Of a DNA stretch of 64,000 bases, positions 16,469-24,406 are shown piece after piece. This stretch comes from Usitatibacter rugosus (GTDB lineage: Bacteria > Pseudomonadota > Gammaproteobacteria > Burkholderiales > Usitatibacteraceae). The stretch is taken from NCBI RefSeq assembly GCF_013003965.1, contig NZ_CP053069.1:3689419-3753418 (forward strand). Direction: 5' to 3'. Numbering within the stretch: the stretch's first letter is position 1; each line of letters starts with the position of its first letter. Both the position numbers and the translations under genes were made by a program. The notes beneath the pieces were generated by a model. That model saw nothing but the letters and a program-made list of their open reading frames with translations. It made no database searches and was not told the origin of the DNA.

Positions 16469-17419
16469 TTATCCGGTGAGCTTGCGCGCTGCTCCCTTCC
16501 AGGCCAGCGCGGCCCATCCCAGTCCTACAGCAAACCAGAGCGTCGTCACTCGCGACACCACGGTTGCCGCTCCTGCCGCGGCCGGTTCCATGCCGGCCTG
16601 TACCAGCAGGAATAGCATCAATGCCTCGGTGCTGCCTAGCCCACCGGGCAAGAGAAGCAGCGCTCCCCCCAGCAAGGCGATCGCGTAAATGCCCATCGCG
16701 GTCTCGACCGGCATCGTGGCCCCCATCGAGGCAACCACGAGGTGGAGCGCCCAGGCCTCGGCGGCCCAGCCCACGACCGACAACGCGAGCCCGATGGTGA
16801 GAGGCCCGCCGCGGGCCATCCGGCTCGACTCCCGGGCGAGCGCCTCGAAGCGCGCGGCGAAGCGATGCGGCACGACGCGCACCAGCACGCGGACCAGCGC
16901 GGCCGTGCGGCGATCGGAGGCTGCGATCCACAGGGCCACTGCGACGCCCGCGGCCACGCAGATCGCCACCGTCCCGCCGTGGGGAATGAAGGCGAGCGCA
17001 AGGATCGAAAGCAGGGCCAGGCCCAGCACGTCCGAGAGGCGGTCGGCGAGCAGTGCCGCGATCGAGACGGCGTAGGGCACGTCGTGGTCGCGCTTCAGCT
17101 CGAGCGCGCGAGCCGCTTCTCCCACCTTGCCGGGTGTCGTGGTCCACGCGAAGCCCCGCACGTAGTTCGCCGCTGCCGCGCGGCGGTCCAGCGGATGGCC
17201 GGCACTCGCGAGGAAGACACGCCAGCGCTCGGCCCGCGTGGCGTAGTTGGCCACCGAGAGGGCCAGCAGCGCCGCGAGCTCGCCGATACCGACGCGTCCC
17301 AGCGCCTCCCCGAAACGCGCCGCGTCGCTCCAGAAGGCCAGGGCGACGAAGGCGCCCACGGCGAGGACGGCTGATATGATGGCTGCGCGAAACCGGTAGC
17401 CACGCTCATGCAGAGTCAA
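16469..17419 (-). CDS. Lysylphosphatidylglycerol synthase TM-region/flippase-like membrane protein
   Basis: The 316-residue protein has about eight hydrophobic helices and the family landmark NYVRGFAWTTTPGKVGEAARA, here around residues 85-105, plus LLLLPGGLGSTEAL near residue 265. Members of this family move or modify lipid-linked substrates (AglD-like, MprF membrane half). No aminoacyl-transfer domain is present. The best start is TTG 17419, 12 nt inside the divergent UbiA gene, so the two genes overlap at their 5' ends and each promoter must lie within the other. The neighbouring polyprenyl-phosphate sugar genes suggest a lipid-linked sugar flippase; this is inference. Confidence 0.85.
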   Translation of the reverse strand: MTLHERGYRFRAAIISAVLAVGAFVALAFWSDAARFGEALGRVGIGELAALLALSVANYATRAERWRVFLASAGHPLDRRAAAANYVRGFAWTTTPGKVGEAARALELKRDHDVPYAVSIAALLADRLSDVLGLALLSILALAFIPHGGTVAICVAAGVAVALWIAASDRRTAALVRVLVRVVPHRFAARFEALARESSRMARGGPLTIGLALSVVGWAAEAWALHLVVASMGATMPVETAMGIYAIALLGGALLLLPGGLGSTEALMLFLLVQAGMEPAAAGAATVVSRVTTLWFAVGLGWAALAWKGAARKLTG

Positions 17420-18817
17420 GTGCGAAATCCCCTCGGCAGCGCCCCCGCCCTGGCATCGGCCGATCCGGTTCCGCTGTGCGTGGATCTCGACGGTACGCTC
17501 GTGAAGAGCGACATGTTACTGGAGTCGCTCGTGGCGGCCCTCAAACGGCGTCCCCTCCTCGCGTTCGCCCTGCCCTTCTGGCTCGCTCGCGGCCGCGCGG
17601 CACTCAAGCACGAGCTCGCCATGCGCGCCGACGCGATCGACGTCGCCGTGCTCCCCTACGACGAGGCCGTGCTGCAGCGCCTGCGCGACGCACGAGAGCA
17701 GGGCCGTACCGTGGTGCTCGCCACCGCCGCCGACTCGACGATCGCGCAGCGCATCGCCGACCACCTGGGCCTCTTCCAGACCGTGCTCGCGAGCGACGGC
17801 GTGAAGAACCTCAAGCGCGAGGCGAAGGCCCGCGAGCTCGTGGCGCGCTACGGCGAGAAGGGCTTCGACTACGTGGGCGAGGACCGGCACGACGTGCCGA
17901 TCTGGAACCACGCCCGCGAAGCGATCGACGTGAAGCGGAAGACGAACCCGGTGCGCGCCGTGCGCCGCGGCACGCGCGCCTACCAGTGGGCGAAGAATCT
18001 CCTCGTCTTCGTGCCGCTGCTCACGGCCCACCGCTGGGATGCGGCTTCGATCTCGGCGTGCTCGCTCGCCTTCGTCGCGTTCTGCCTCGTGGCCTCGGCC
18101 GTTTATCTCGCCAACGACCTGGCCGACCTGCAGGACGACCGGCGCCATCCCACCAAGCGAACGCGGGCGATCGCCTCGGGAGAGCTGCCCATCGGCGCGG
18201 CCCTGTTGCTGCTGCCGCTGCTGGTGGCCGGTGCCGCCCTCATCGCCTGGCGCCTGCCGCCGGCCTTCGGAGCGCTGCTGGTGACGTACATCGTCGCGAA
18301 CCTCGCCTATTCGCTGGTCCTGAAGCGCGTGGCGATCCTCGATGTCTTCGTGCTTGCAGGCCTCTACACGCTGCGCCTGCTGGCGGGCGCCGCCGCGATC
18401 GACGTGCCGGTCTCGCCGTGGCTGCTGGCGTTCTCGCTCTTCCTCTTCCTGTCGCTGGCGCTCGCCAAGCGCTACGTGGAGGTCGACAGCGTCCTCGCGC
18501 GGGACGAGGAGAAAGTTGGCGGCCGCGGCTACCACGCGGGCGACGGCCCGCTGGTCGCGATGCTCGGCACCGCGAGCGGCTACCTCGCCGTGCTGGTGTT
18601 CGCGCTCTACGTGACGAGCCCGCAGGTCGCGGCGCTCTACAAGGCGCCGGGCGTGCTCGGCTTCGCGATCCCGCTGCTGCTCTACTGGATCTCGCGCGTG
18701 TGGCTGCTCGCGCACCGCGGCGCCCTGCACGAAGATCCGCTGCTCTTCGCGCTTCGCGACCGGGCGAGCTATATCGTGGGCGCGCTGGTGCTCGTCACGA
18801 TGCTTGCCGCCACGTGA
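17408..18817 (+). CDS. HAD phosphatase-UbiA prenyltransferase fusion, decaprenyl-phosphate phosphoribosyltransferase-like
   Basis: The 469-residue fusion begins with a HAD phosphatase domain (CVDLDGTLVKSD, residues 25-36, with both catalytic aspartates) and continues at about residue 195 into a UbiA-type polytopic membrane domain. The prenyl-diphosphate-binding aspartates appear in NDLADLQDD. In mycobacteria the same two functions are separate genes, Rv3806c (DPPR synthase) and Rv3807c (phosphatase), which make decaprenylphosphoryl-ribose from PRPP. The next two genes overlap it and encode DprE1- and DprE2-like enzymes, so the family-level call is strengthened by context. The true start may be GTG 17420 rather than ATG 17408. 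Confidence 0.88.
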   Translation: MQSQVRNPLGSAPALASADPVPLCVDLDGTLVKSDMLLESLVAALKRRPLLAFALPFWLARGRAALKHELAMRADAIDVAVLPYDEAVLQRLRDAREQGRTVVLATAADSTIAQRIADHLGLFQTVLASDGVKNLKREAKARELVARYGEKGFDYVGEDRHDVPIWNHAREAIDVKRKTNPVRAVRRGTRAYQWAKNLLVFVPLLTAHRWDAASISACSLAFVAFCLVASAVYLANDLADLQDDRRHPTKRTRAIASGELPIGAALLLLPLLVAGAALIAWRLPPAFGALLVTYIVANLAYSLVLKRVAILDVFVLAGLYTLRLLAGAAAIDVPVSPWLLAFSLFLFLSLALAKRYVEVDSVLARDEEKVGGRGYHAGDGPLVAMLGTASGYLAVLVFALYVTSPQVAALYKAPGVLGFAIPLLLYWISRVWLLAHRGALHEDPLLFALRDRASYIVGALVLVTMLAAT

Positions 18818-20109
18818 GCGTGCGTTCCTGGGGCAACTACCCGAAGGTCGAGCACGCGGCGGTGATCCCGCTCGCGTGGCGCCACGAGGCGTTGCCGAAA
18901 GTCGGCGGCACGATGCTGCCCTCCGGCCTGGCACGCAGCTACGGGGATAGTTGCCTCAACGAAGGCGGCACGCTGCTCGCCACGCGCGGCCTGGACCGGC
19001 TGATCGCATTCGACCGCACGACGGGCGTGCTCCGCTGCGAAGCCGGTATGACGCTGGGGCAGATCCTCGCGCTCGCAGCCCCGGTGGGCTGGTTCCTTCC
19101 GGTGGTGCCCGGCACTTCGTACGTGACGGTGGGCGGGGCGATCGCCAACGACGTCCACGGCAAGAACCACCACCTCGAAGGCACGTTCGGCGCCCACGTC
19201 CGCCGCTTCGAGCTCGCGCGCTCCGACGGAACGCGGATCGAGTGCGCTCCGCCCACCGAGCCCGCGCTCTTCCGCGCGACGATCGCGGGCCTCGGGCTCA
19301 CGGGACTCGTCACGTGGGCCGAGCTGCGGCTGAAGCGCATCGACTCCGCGATGTTCGACGTGGAGACGACGCGCATGGACGACCTCGGCCATTTCTTCGC
19401 GCTCACGGAGGCGTCGGCCGGATACGAATACAACGTCGCGTGGGTCGATGCGCTCGCGAAGGGCAAGGACCTGGGCCGGGGCCTCTTCATCCGCGCGCGG
19501 CACTCGTCCGTGGCGATCCATCCGATGCCGGAGGCCGGAGCACGCCTCGCGATGCCCTTCGACCTGCCCGCGGCCACGCTGAACCGCCACAGCGTCTCGC
19601 TCTTCAACGCGCTCTACCGCGCCCGAGGTTCGCGCGGCTGGCAGCACACGCACGAACCGTATTCGAAGTACCTGTTCCCGCTGGACGGCATCGCGCACTG
19701 GAACCGCATGTACGGCAAGCCCGGCTTCGTGCAGCACCAGAGCGTCGTGCCGCGCACGGATGCGCCGCTGCGGGTGCGCGCCATTCTCGAAGCGGTGGCC
19801 GAAGCGGGCGATGCGTCGTTCCTCACCGTCCTCAAGGTGTTCGGGGACCGCGAGGGTGCCGGACTGCTCTCGTTCCCGCGGCCGGGCGTGACGCTCGCAC
19901 TGGATCTTCCGATGCGCGGCGCCGCGACGCTGGAGCTTCTGGAGCGCCTCGACGCCATCGTGCGCGACGCGGGCGGTGCGATCTATCCGGCCAAGGACGC
20001 GCGCATGTCGCCCGAGACCTTCCGCGCTTCGTTCCCGCGCTGGGAGGAGCTGGAGCGCCATCGCGATCCGGCGTTCTCCTCCAGCTTCTGGCGGCGGGTC
20101 ACCCGATGA
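18814..20109 (+). CDS. DprE1-like FAD-dependent decaprenylphosphoryl-ribose oxidase
   Basis: The 431-residue flavoprotein has the FAD_binding_4 signature PSGLARSYGD (36-45) and VPGTSYVTVGGAIANDVHGK near residue 105. Its C-terminus, SFPRPGVTLALDLP to YPAKDARMSPETF, aligns with mycobacterial DprE1 including the lysine of the YxAKD motif. At the position of the benzothiazinone-target Cys387 the sequence appears to be alanine (LALDLP against ICVDFP, from memory of the family). DprE1 oxidises C2 of the ribose in decaprenylphosphoryl-ribose to the keto intermediate. GTG is the start codon and overlaps the UbiA stop (GTGA), and the reductase gene overlaps its own stop. Confidence 0.9.
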   Translation: MSVRSWGNYPKVEHAAVIPLAWRHEALPKVGGTMLPSGLARSYGDSCLNEGGTLLATRGLDRLIAFDRTTGVLRCEAGMTLGQILALAAPVGWFLPVVPGTSYVTVGGAIANDVHGKNHHLEGTFGAHVRRFELARSDGTRIECAPPTEPALFRATIAGLGLTGLVTWAELRLKRIDSAMFDVETTRMDDLGHFFALTEASAGYEYNVAWVDALAKGKDLGRGLFIRARHSSVAIHPMPEAGARLAMPFDLPAATLNRHSVSLFNALYRARGSRGWQHTHEPYSKYLFPLDGIAHWNRMYGKPGFVQHQSVVPRTDAPLRVRAILEAVAEAGDASFLTVLKVFGDREGAGLLSFPRPGVTLALDLPMRGAATLELLERLDAIVRDAGGAIYPAKDARMSPETFRASFPRWEELERHRDPAFSSSFWRRVTR

Positions 20110-20852
20110 GCCTGCAACGCGTCGCGATCTTCGGCGCCACCTCCGCGATCGCGCAGGCCGTGGCGCGGCAGCTCGCGGCGAAAGGCGTGCGGCTCCATCT
20201 CGTGGGACGCGATCCCGCCAAGCTCGAAGCCGTGCGCGCGGATATCGCGGCGCGCGGCAGCGCGGGCGTGAGCGTGACGCTCGCGGACCTGGACGAGACC
20301 GCGAGACACGCGGCGCTCGTCGAGGAAGCCGAGCAATCGCTCGGCGGCGCGATGGATGCCGCGCTGATTGCCCAAGGCACGCTGCCCGACCAGGTCGCCT
20401 GCGAACACGACTTCGCGCTCGCCGAGCGCGAGATCCTCACCAACTTCGTGGCGCCCGCATCGCTCGCCACCCACCTCGCCAATCGCTTCGCACCGCGGGG
20501 CACGGGACGCATCGTCGCGATCTCCTCGGTAGCCGGCGACCGCGGCCGCGCCTCGAACTACGTCTACGGCAGCGCCAAGGGCGGGTTGTCGATCTTCCTC
20601 TCGGGGCTGCGTGCGCGATTGAACGCGACGGGCGTCGGTGTGGTGACCGTGAAGCCCGGCTTCGTCGACACGCCGATGACGGCCGCCTTCAAGAAGGGCC
20701 TGCTGTGGGCCGCGCCCGAGAAGATCGCGAAGGGCATCGTCTCCGCGATGGAGCATGGCGGCGCCGAGGTCTACCTGCCGTGGTTCTGGTGGCCGATCAT
20801 GTTCGCGATCCGCCACCTGCCCGAGGCGATCTTCGTCCGCCTGAAGATCTAG
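20106..20852 (+). CDS. DprE2-like short-chain dehydrogenase/reductase
   Basis: The 248-residue SDR has a cofactor loop GATSAIAQA (residues 10-18), a structural LIAQGTLPD segment, catalytic Ser in AISSVAG and the YGSAK active-site Tyr/Lys. A hydrophobic C-terminal segment (LPWFWWPIMFAIRHLP) fits membrane association, as in DprE2. Together with the DprE1-like oxidase it would complete the C2 epimerisation of polyprenylphosphoryl-ribose to arabinose. ATG overlaps the upstream stop (ATGA). The stop codon itself overlaps the convergent membrane-protein gene by 4 nt. Confidence 0.9.
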   Translation: MSLQRVAIFGATSAIAQAVARQLAAKGVRLHLVGRDPAKLEAVRADIAARGSAGVSVTLADLDETARHAALVEEAEQSLGGAMDAALIAQGTLPDQVACEHDFALAEREILTNFVAPASLATHLANRFAPRGTGRIVAISSVAGDRGRASNYVYGSAKGGLSIFLSGLRARLNATGVGVVTVKPGFVDTPMTAAFKKGLLWAAPEKIAKGIVSAMEHGGAEVYLPWFWWPIMFAIRHLPEAIFVRLKI

Positions 20853-22510
20853 CGAGGGCGGCCGATCGACGCGCCGAACGCGCAGCCGGAACCGGCGACA
20901 TAGCGGCCGATCGCTTCGGCCCACGGCTTCGGCGCGGGTCCCGGCGTGACCGGCACGGGCACCAGCTGCTTCAGCTTCGGGTCCCAGCACACCACGCGCG
21001 TCGGATATTCCGGCTCCGCGGCCTTCACGCGCTTGCCCTCGAGATACTCGAAGACGGAATGCTGTCGCAGCGTCGTCACGACACCGCCTTCGATCTTGCC
21101 GGGCAGCTCCGGGATCTCCTCGTAGATCTGCACCAGCAGGTGATTGCCCAATGGCGCCGGGAACACCGGCGGCAGCATGAGGCCGCCCTGCGCGTTGATC
21201 GCGAACGGGATGTCCTTGTAGTCGCGCGGCGCCAGCACGAGCGTGTAGTCGCCGGCGCGCGTGGCGGCGGACTCGCGGGCGATCTCGCCGATCAAAGCGC
21301 GCATCTGGTCCGAGGTCTCGACCCGGCGGTCGAGGGACTCGAGCAGGGAGCTCCCGTGAATAAGGGCCACTCCCACCGTGATCACCGCGAGCGGTTTCAC
21401 GGGATTCGCGACGGCGATCGCCGCGGCCACGAGCGCCGCATAGAAGCCTGCCGTCTGGTAGAGCAGCCGCCCGCCGAGATCCATCGGCGGCAGCCGGCCG
21501 ATATGCGGTGCCACCAGCGCGATCGTGAACGCGGCGGCCGCGACAAGGGCCAGCAACGCAGTGCGCATCGCGCGCGACGTCCCGCGCGAGAACACCACCC
21601 ACGCGACCAGGGCGAGCTGGATCGCGGTGAAGCCGAGTACCGCGGTGGCGTGACCCTCAGGACGGAAGTGCGCGGCGAACCAGATCGGCAACGTGCCCGC
21701 GAGCCCGGACCAGTAGTCCAGCGTGAGGATCGCGGTGGCGGGCGTCGTTCCCGCATAGACGCGCGTGAACGAGCCGAAGAACACGTAGCGCGCGACCAGG
21801 TACGCGGCGGCAACGATCAGCCAGGGAAGCGATCGCCGCACGGCCGCCACGAACCTCGCGAAGGTCCAGCTCGCGCCCTCCTCTTCGTCGCGAGCCGCGG
21901 CGAGCAGCAGGATCGCGAACGGCAGGATCGCGGCCGACTCCTTGCACAGGAACGCGGCCACGGCCGCCACCAGCGAAGCGACCGAGGCCGCGTCGCCGAG
22001 GCGGCGGCTCGCGAGGAACAGCAGGCACGAGAGCAGCGTGAAGAACGTGGCGCTCGCGTCGAAGCGGCCGGAGATCCACGCGGCCACCTCGGCGCTCGGC
22101 GCGAACGCAAGAAAGAGCACCGCCCCGAGCGCCGCGGCCAGCGAGGCCTGCGCGCCGCGAGCGCCCACGAGCCGCACGCCGATCGTCCCCGCCATCACGG
22201 CGCTCGCCACGTGCAGTGCGAGGTTCACCGCCATCCAGCCGCGCGCATCGAGACCTCCGACGACGTAGTTGAGCGCGAACGATGCGTACGAGAGCGGCCG
22301 GTAGAAGTGGTTGTCGCCCGCGTCCAGGCCGGTGTGGAGCTTGGCAAGCAGCATGGCGCCGAAGCGGCCTTGCTCCTGCCAATGGTGGAACAGCGCGAGC
22401 GGCACGAAATCGTCGGAGAGGAAGTAGACGCGCAGGACCGGCGCCATCAGCCACGCCGCGGCGAGCGCGAAGCCGAGCCACGACGCGAGGGCCGCGCGCC
22501 GGTCGTTCAC
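20849..22510 (-). CDS. Polytopic membrane protein, possible GT-C glycosyltransferase
   Basis: The 553-residue protein has about ten hydrophobic helices over its first 400 residues and a soluble C-terminal domain of about 150 residues. An aspartate pair in the first loop (YFLSDDFVPL, about residues 31-40) and HFYRPLS shortly after resemble the catalytic first loop of GT-C transferases that use polyprenyl-phosphate sugars. I do not recognise a specific family. GTG 22510 overlaps the stop of the neighbouring large membrane protein (GTGA). Its position facing the DprE-like genes makes it a candidate user of a lipid-linked pentose, which is inference. Confidence 0.8.
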   Translation of the reverse strand: MNDRRAALASWLGFALAAAWLMAPVLRVYFLSDDFVPLALFHHWQEQGRFGAMLLAKLHTGLDAGDNHFYRPLSYASFALNYVVGGLDARGWMAVNLALHVASAVMAGTIGVRLVGARGAQASLAAALGAVLFLAFAPSAEVAAWISGRFDASATFFTLLSCLLFLASRRLGDAASVASLVAAVAAFLCKESAAILPFAILLLAAARDEEEGASWTFARFVAAVRRSLPWLIVAAAYLVARYVFFGSFTRVYAGTTPATAILTLDYWSGLAGTLPIWFAAHFRPEGHATAVLGFTAIQLALVAWVVFSRGTSRAMRTALLALVAAAAFTIALVAPHIGRLPPMDLGGRLLYQTAGFYAALVAAAIAVANPVKPLAVITVGVALIHGSSLLESLDRRVETSDQMRALIGEIARESAATRAGDYTLVLAPRDYKDIPFAINAQGGLMLPPVFPAPLGNHLLVQIYEEIPELPGKIEGGVVTTLRQHSVFEYLEGKRVKAAEPEYPTRVVCWDPKLKQLVPVPVTPGPAPKPWAEAIGRYVAGSGCAFGASIGRPR

Positions 22511-24360
22511 GGGCGCATCTCCAGGCGCCGGCGGTCGATCTCCGAGACGTGGCCGTTCTTCGAGCGCGTCGTGATGCGCATCTCGAGCGCCTCCGGCGGA
22601 CCCGCGGCCGCGAGGTCTTCGGCGCTGAAGTCGAGCGCGAAGCGACCACGCGCACCGTCGGGGTAGCCCGGGAAGACGGCGGCGAGATCGGCGCTGGCAT
22701 CGCCGAAGCGCGCGGGCTTCTCGACCTTGCCGAGCTTCACGGACACGGACTCGACCCCGAACGGATCGAGCGTCCATCCGCGGATCTCGAGCGGGACACT
22801 GTTCACCTGGCGGGAGGCCGGAAGATCCAGCACGCCGATCGAGAGCGGCTGGCGGTTCGCCCAATCGAACGTGTAGTAGACGCCCGCCACCGTCGCCGCC
22901 GTAAAGAGGACCGCGGCCGCGATCGGCCGCACGTTGTCACGCGGCGCGCGGCCCCATCGCATCAGGCAAATGGGCGCGGCGACGAGGACGCCGAGCACGA
23001 GAGCCGCCATCGCGAGCCAGCCGGGCAGGAAGTGGCGAGAGGCTTCGCTCATCCCGTCGCCGAACACCGTGGTGAGCACCGCGTAGATCACGGTGCCGCC
23101 CAGCAGCATCGCGAGGAGCAGCGAGGTCGCGGGATCGTCGCTGGCGGGCCGCGCCCAGAGCGCCGCCGCGATCGCCGCGAGAAAGGCCGCGAGCATGGAC
23201 GCGATCACGAGTGCGGCGAACACGGGGCCCGGCATGTGGGTCGCCGCGAGCTGCAGGAGCGAGCGGTTCCATGGCTCAAGGCCATCGACCGTCACGCCTT
23301 TTGCGTCGCCGAGCACGCCGAGGTAAGCGGGCGTCACGGCCTGCGTAGCGGGCAGGACGCGAGCCACCGAACGGACGAGCAGCCGGGGGTCGGCCGGCAC
23401 GAAGCGCAGGAACGCGAGGCTCGAGAGCCCGAACACCTCGGGGCACTTCTCCCGCAGGACCTCGCCGCGCGGCAGGTACCACGTGGCTCCCGAGAGCGCC
23501 GCGCAGCGCTCGGGCAGGCCCAGCACCTGCGCGGCGTCCTTCGGATCGCCCGCGGCAGGAAGCACCACGCCAAGATACGTATTGGTGCGGTTCACTTCGC
23601 GCACCGCGCCGGGGCGCGAGAGCAGCCCGAAGGCGAGCATCGAGGCGACCACGGCGATGCCGAACGCGGTGACGGTGAAGTGCGGCGATCGCCGCCACAG
23701 CCACGGCCACGCCGCGGCCACGAGCGCCGGGGCGAGCAATGCGAACTGCTCGCGCGAGAAGGCGAGCGCCACGAGCGAGCCCGCGAGCGTCACCGAGAGG
23801 ACGAGCGACCCGCGATCGGTGAGCGCGATCGCGCAGATCGCGCCGATGCATGCGTACAGCGACGCGAGCAGCGCGAACTCCGTGTAGAGCGTGTTGAGCC
23901 AGAGGGTGACGGCGGGATCGGCCATCACGAAGAAGAAGACGAGCCCGTGGTACAGCGCGGCCGCCGGATGGCCGTGAAACGCGAACGCCAACAGCAGCGC
24001 CACGACCGCGAGCAAGGTGAGCTTCACCGTTCCGATCCACTTCAGGCGCACCTGGGTAGGCGGCGCGCCGAAAGCCACGGCCGCCGCGACGGTCATTCCG
24101 GTGAGGGCGACTTCGGTGCTGGGGTAGCAGCCCTCCCGCTTCGGAGCGCCCAGCGAATAGAGCGGCAGCGGCGCCTCGGGGCTGGCCCGCTCGCGCACGG
24201 CCACATCGACCGCGGGATAGAGGCCGGTGCACGCGCTGGTGCGCGCCATGTCGTACTGGTTGGCGTAGCCGACGATCGGCTCGTGCGCGATGAGCAGGGC
24301 CGCGCGCGCAAGCCCCGCGAGCACGAGCGCAAGGCCGATCCATTCCCGGGGCAGCGACAA
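22507..24360 (-). CDS. Large polytopic membrane protein with C-terminal soluble domain, function unknown
   Basis: From TTG 24360 the protein is 617 residues; ATG 24417 or an even earlier start would add 19 or more residues but would lie inside the divergent binding-protein gene. AGAGAAGG precedes the TTG. It has about ten to twelve helices, a large loop with conserved-looking NRTNTYLGVVLP, and a C-terminal domain of about 110 residues beginning near LDLPASRQVNSVPLEIRGW that looks like a beta-sandwich. Asp/Glu residues in the first periplasmic loop (ANQYDMARTSAC) could fit a GT-C fold, but no family is recognised. It is coupled to the 553-residue membrane protein gene downstream. Confidence 0.75.
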   Translation of the reverse strand: MSLPREWIGLALVLAGLARAALLIAHEPIVGYANQYDMARTSACTGLYPAVDVAVRERASPEAPLPLYSLGAPKREGCYPSTEVALTGMTVAAAVAFGAPPTQVRLKWIGTVKLTLLAVVALLLAFAFHGHPAAALYHGLVFFFVMADPAVTLWLNTLYTEFALLASLYACIGAICAIALTDRGSLVLSVTLAGSLVALAFSREQFALLAPALVAAAWPWLWRRSPHFTVTAFGIAVVASMLAFGLLSRPGAVREVNRTNTYLGVVLPAAGDPKDAAQVLGLPERCAALSGATWYLPRGEVLREKCPEVFGLSSLAFLRFVPADPRLLVRSVARVLPATQAVTPAYLGVLGDAKGVTVDGLEPWNRSLLQLAATHMPGPVFAALVIASMLAAFLAAIAAALWARPASDDPATSLLLAMLLGGTVIYAVLTTVFGDGMSEASRHFLPGWLAMAALVLGVLVAAPICLMRWGRAPRDNVRPIAAAVLFTAATVAGVYYTFDWANRQPLSIGVLDLPASRQVNSVPLEIRGWTLDPFGVESVSVKLGKVEKPARFGDASADLAAVFPGYPDGARGRFALDFSAEDLAAAGPPEALEMRITTRSKNGHVSEIDRRRLEMRP

Positions 24361-24406
24361 ATTCGTTCGGGCCTTCTCTTCGCGACGGCGCCCAGTGTAA
24401 GGCAGA

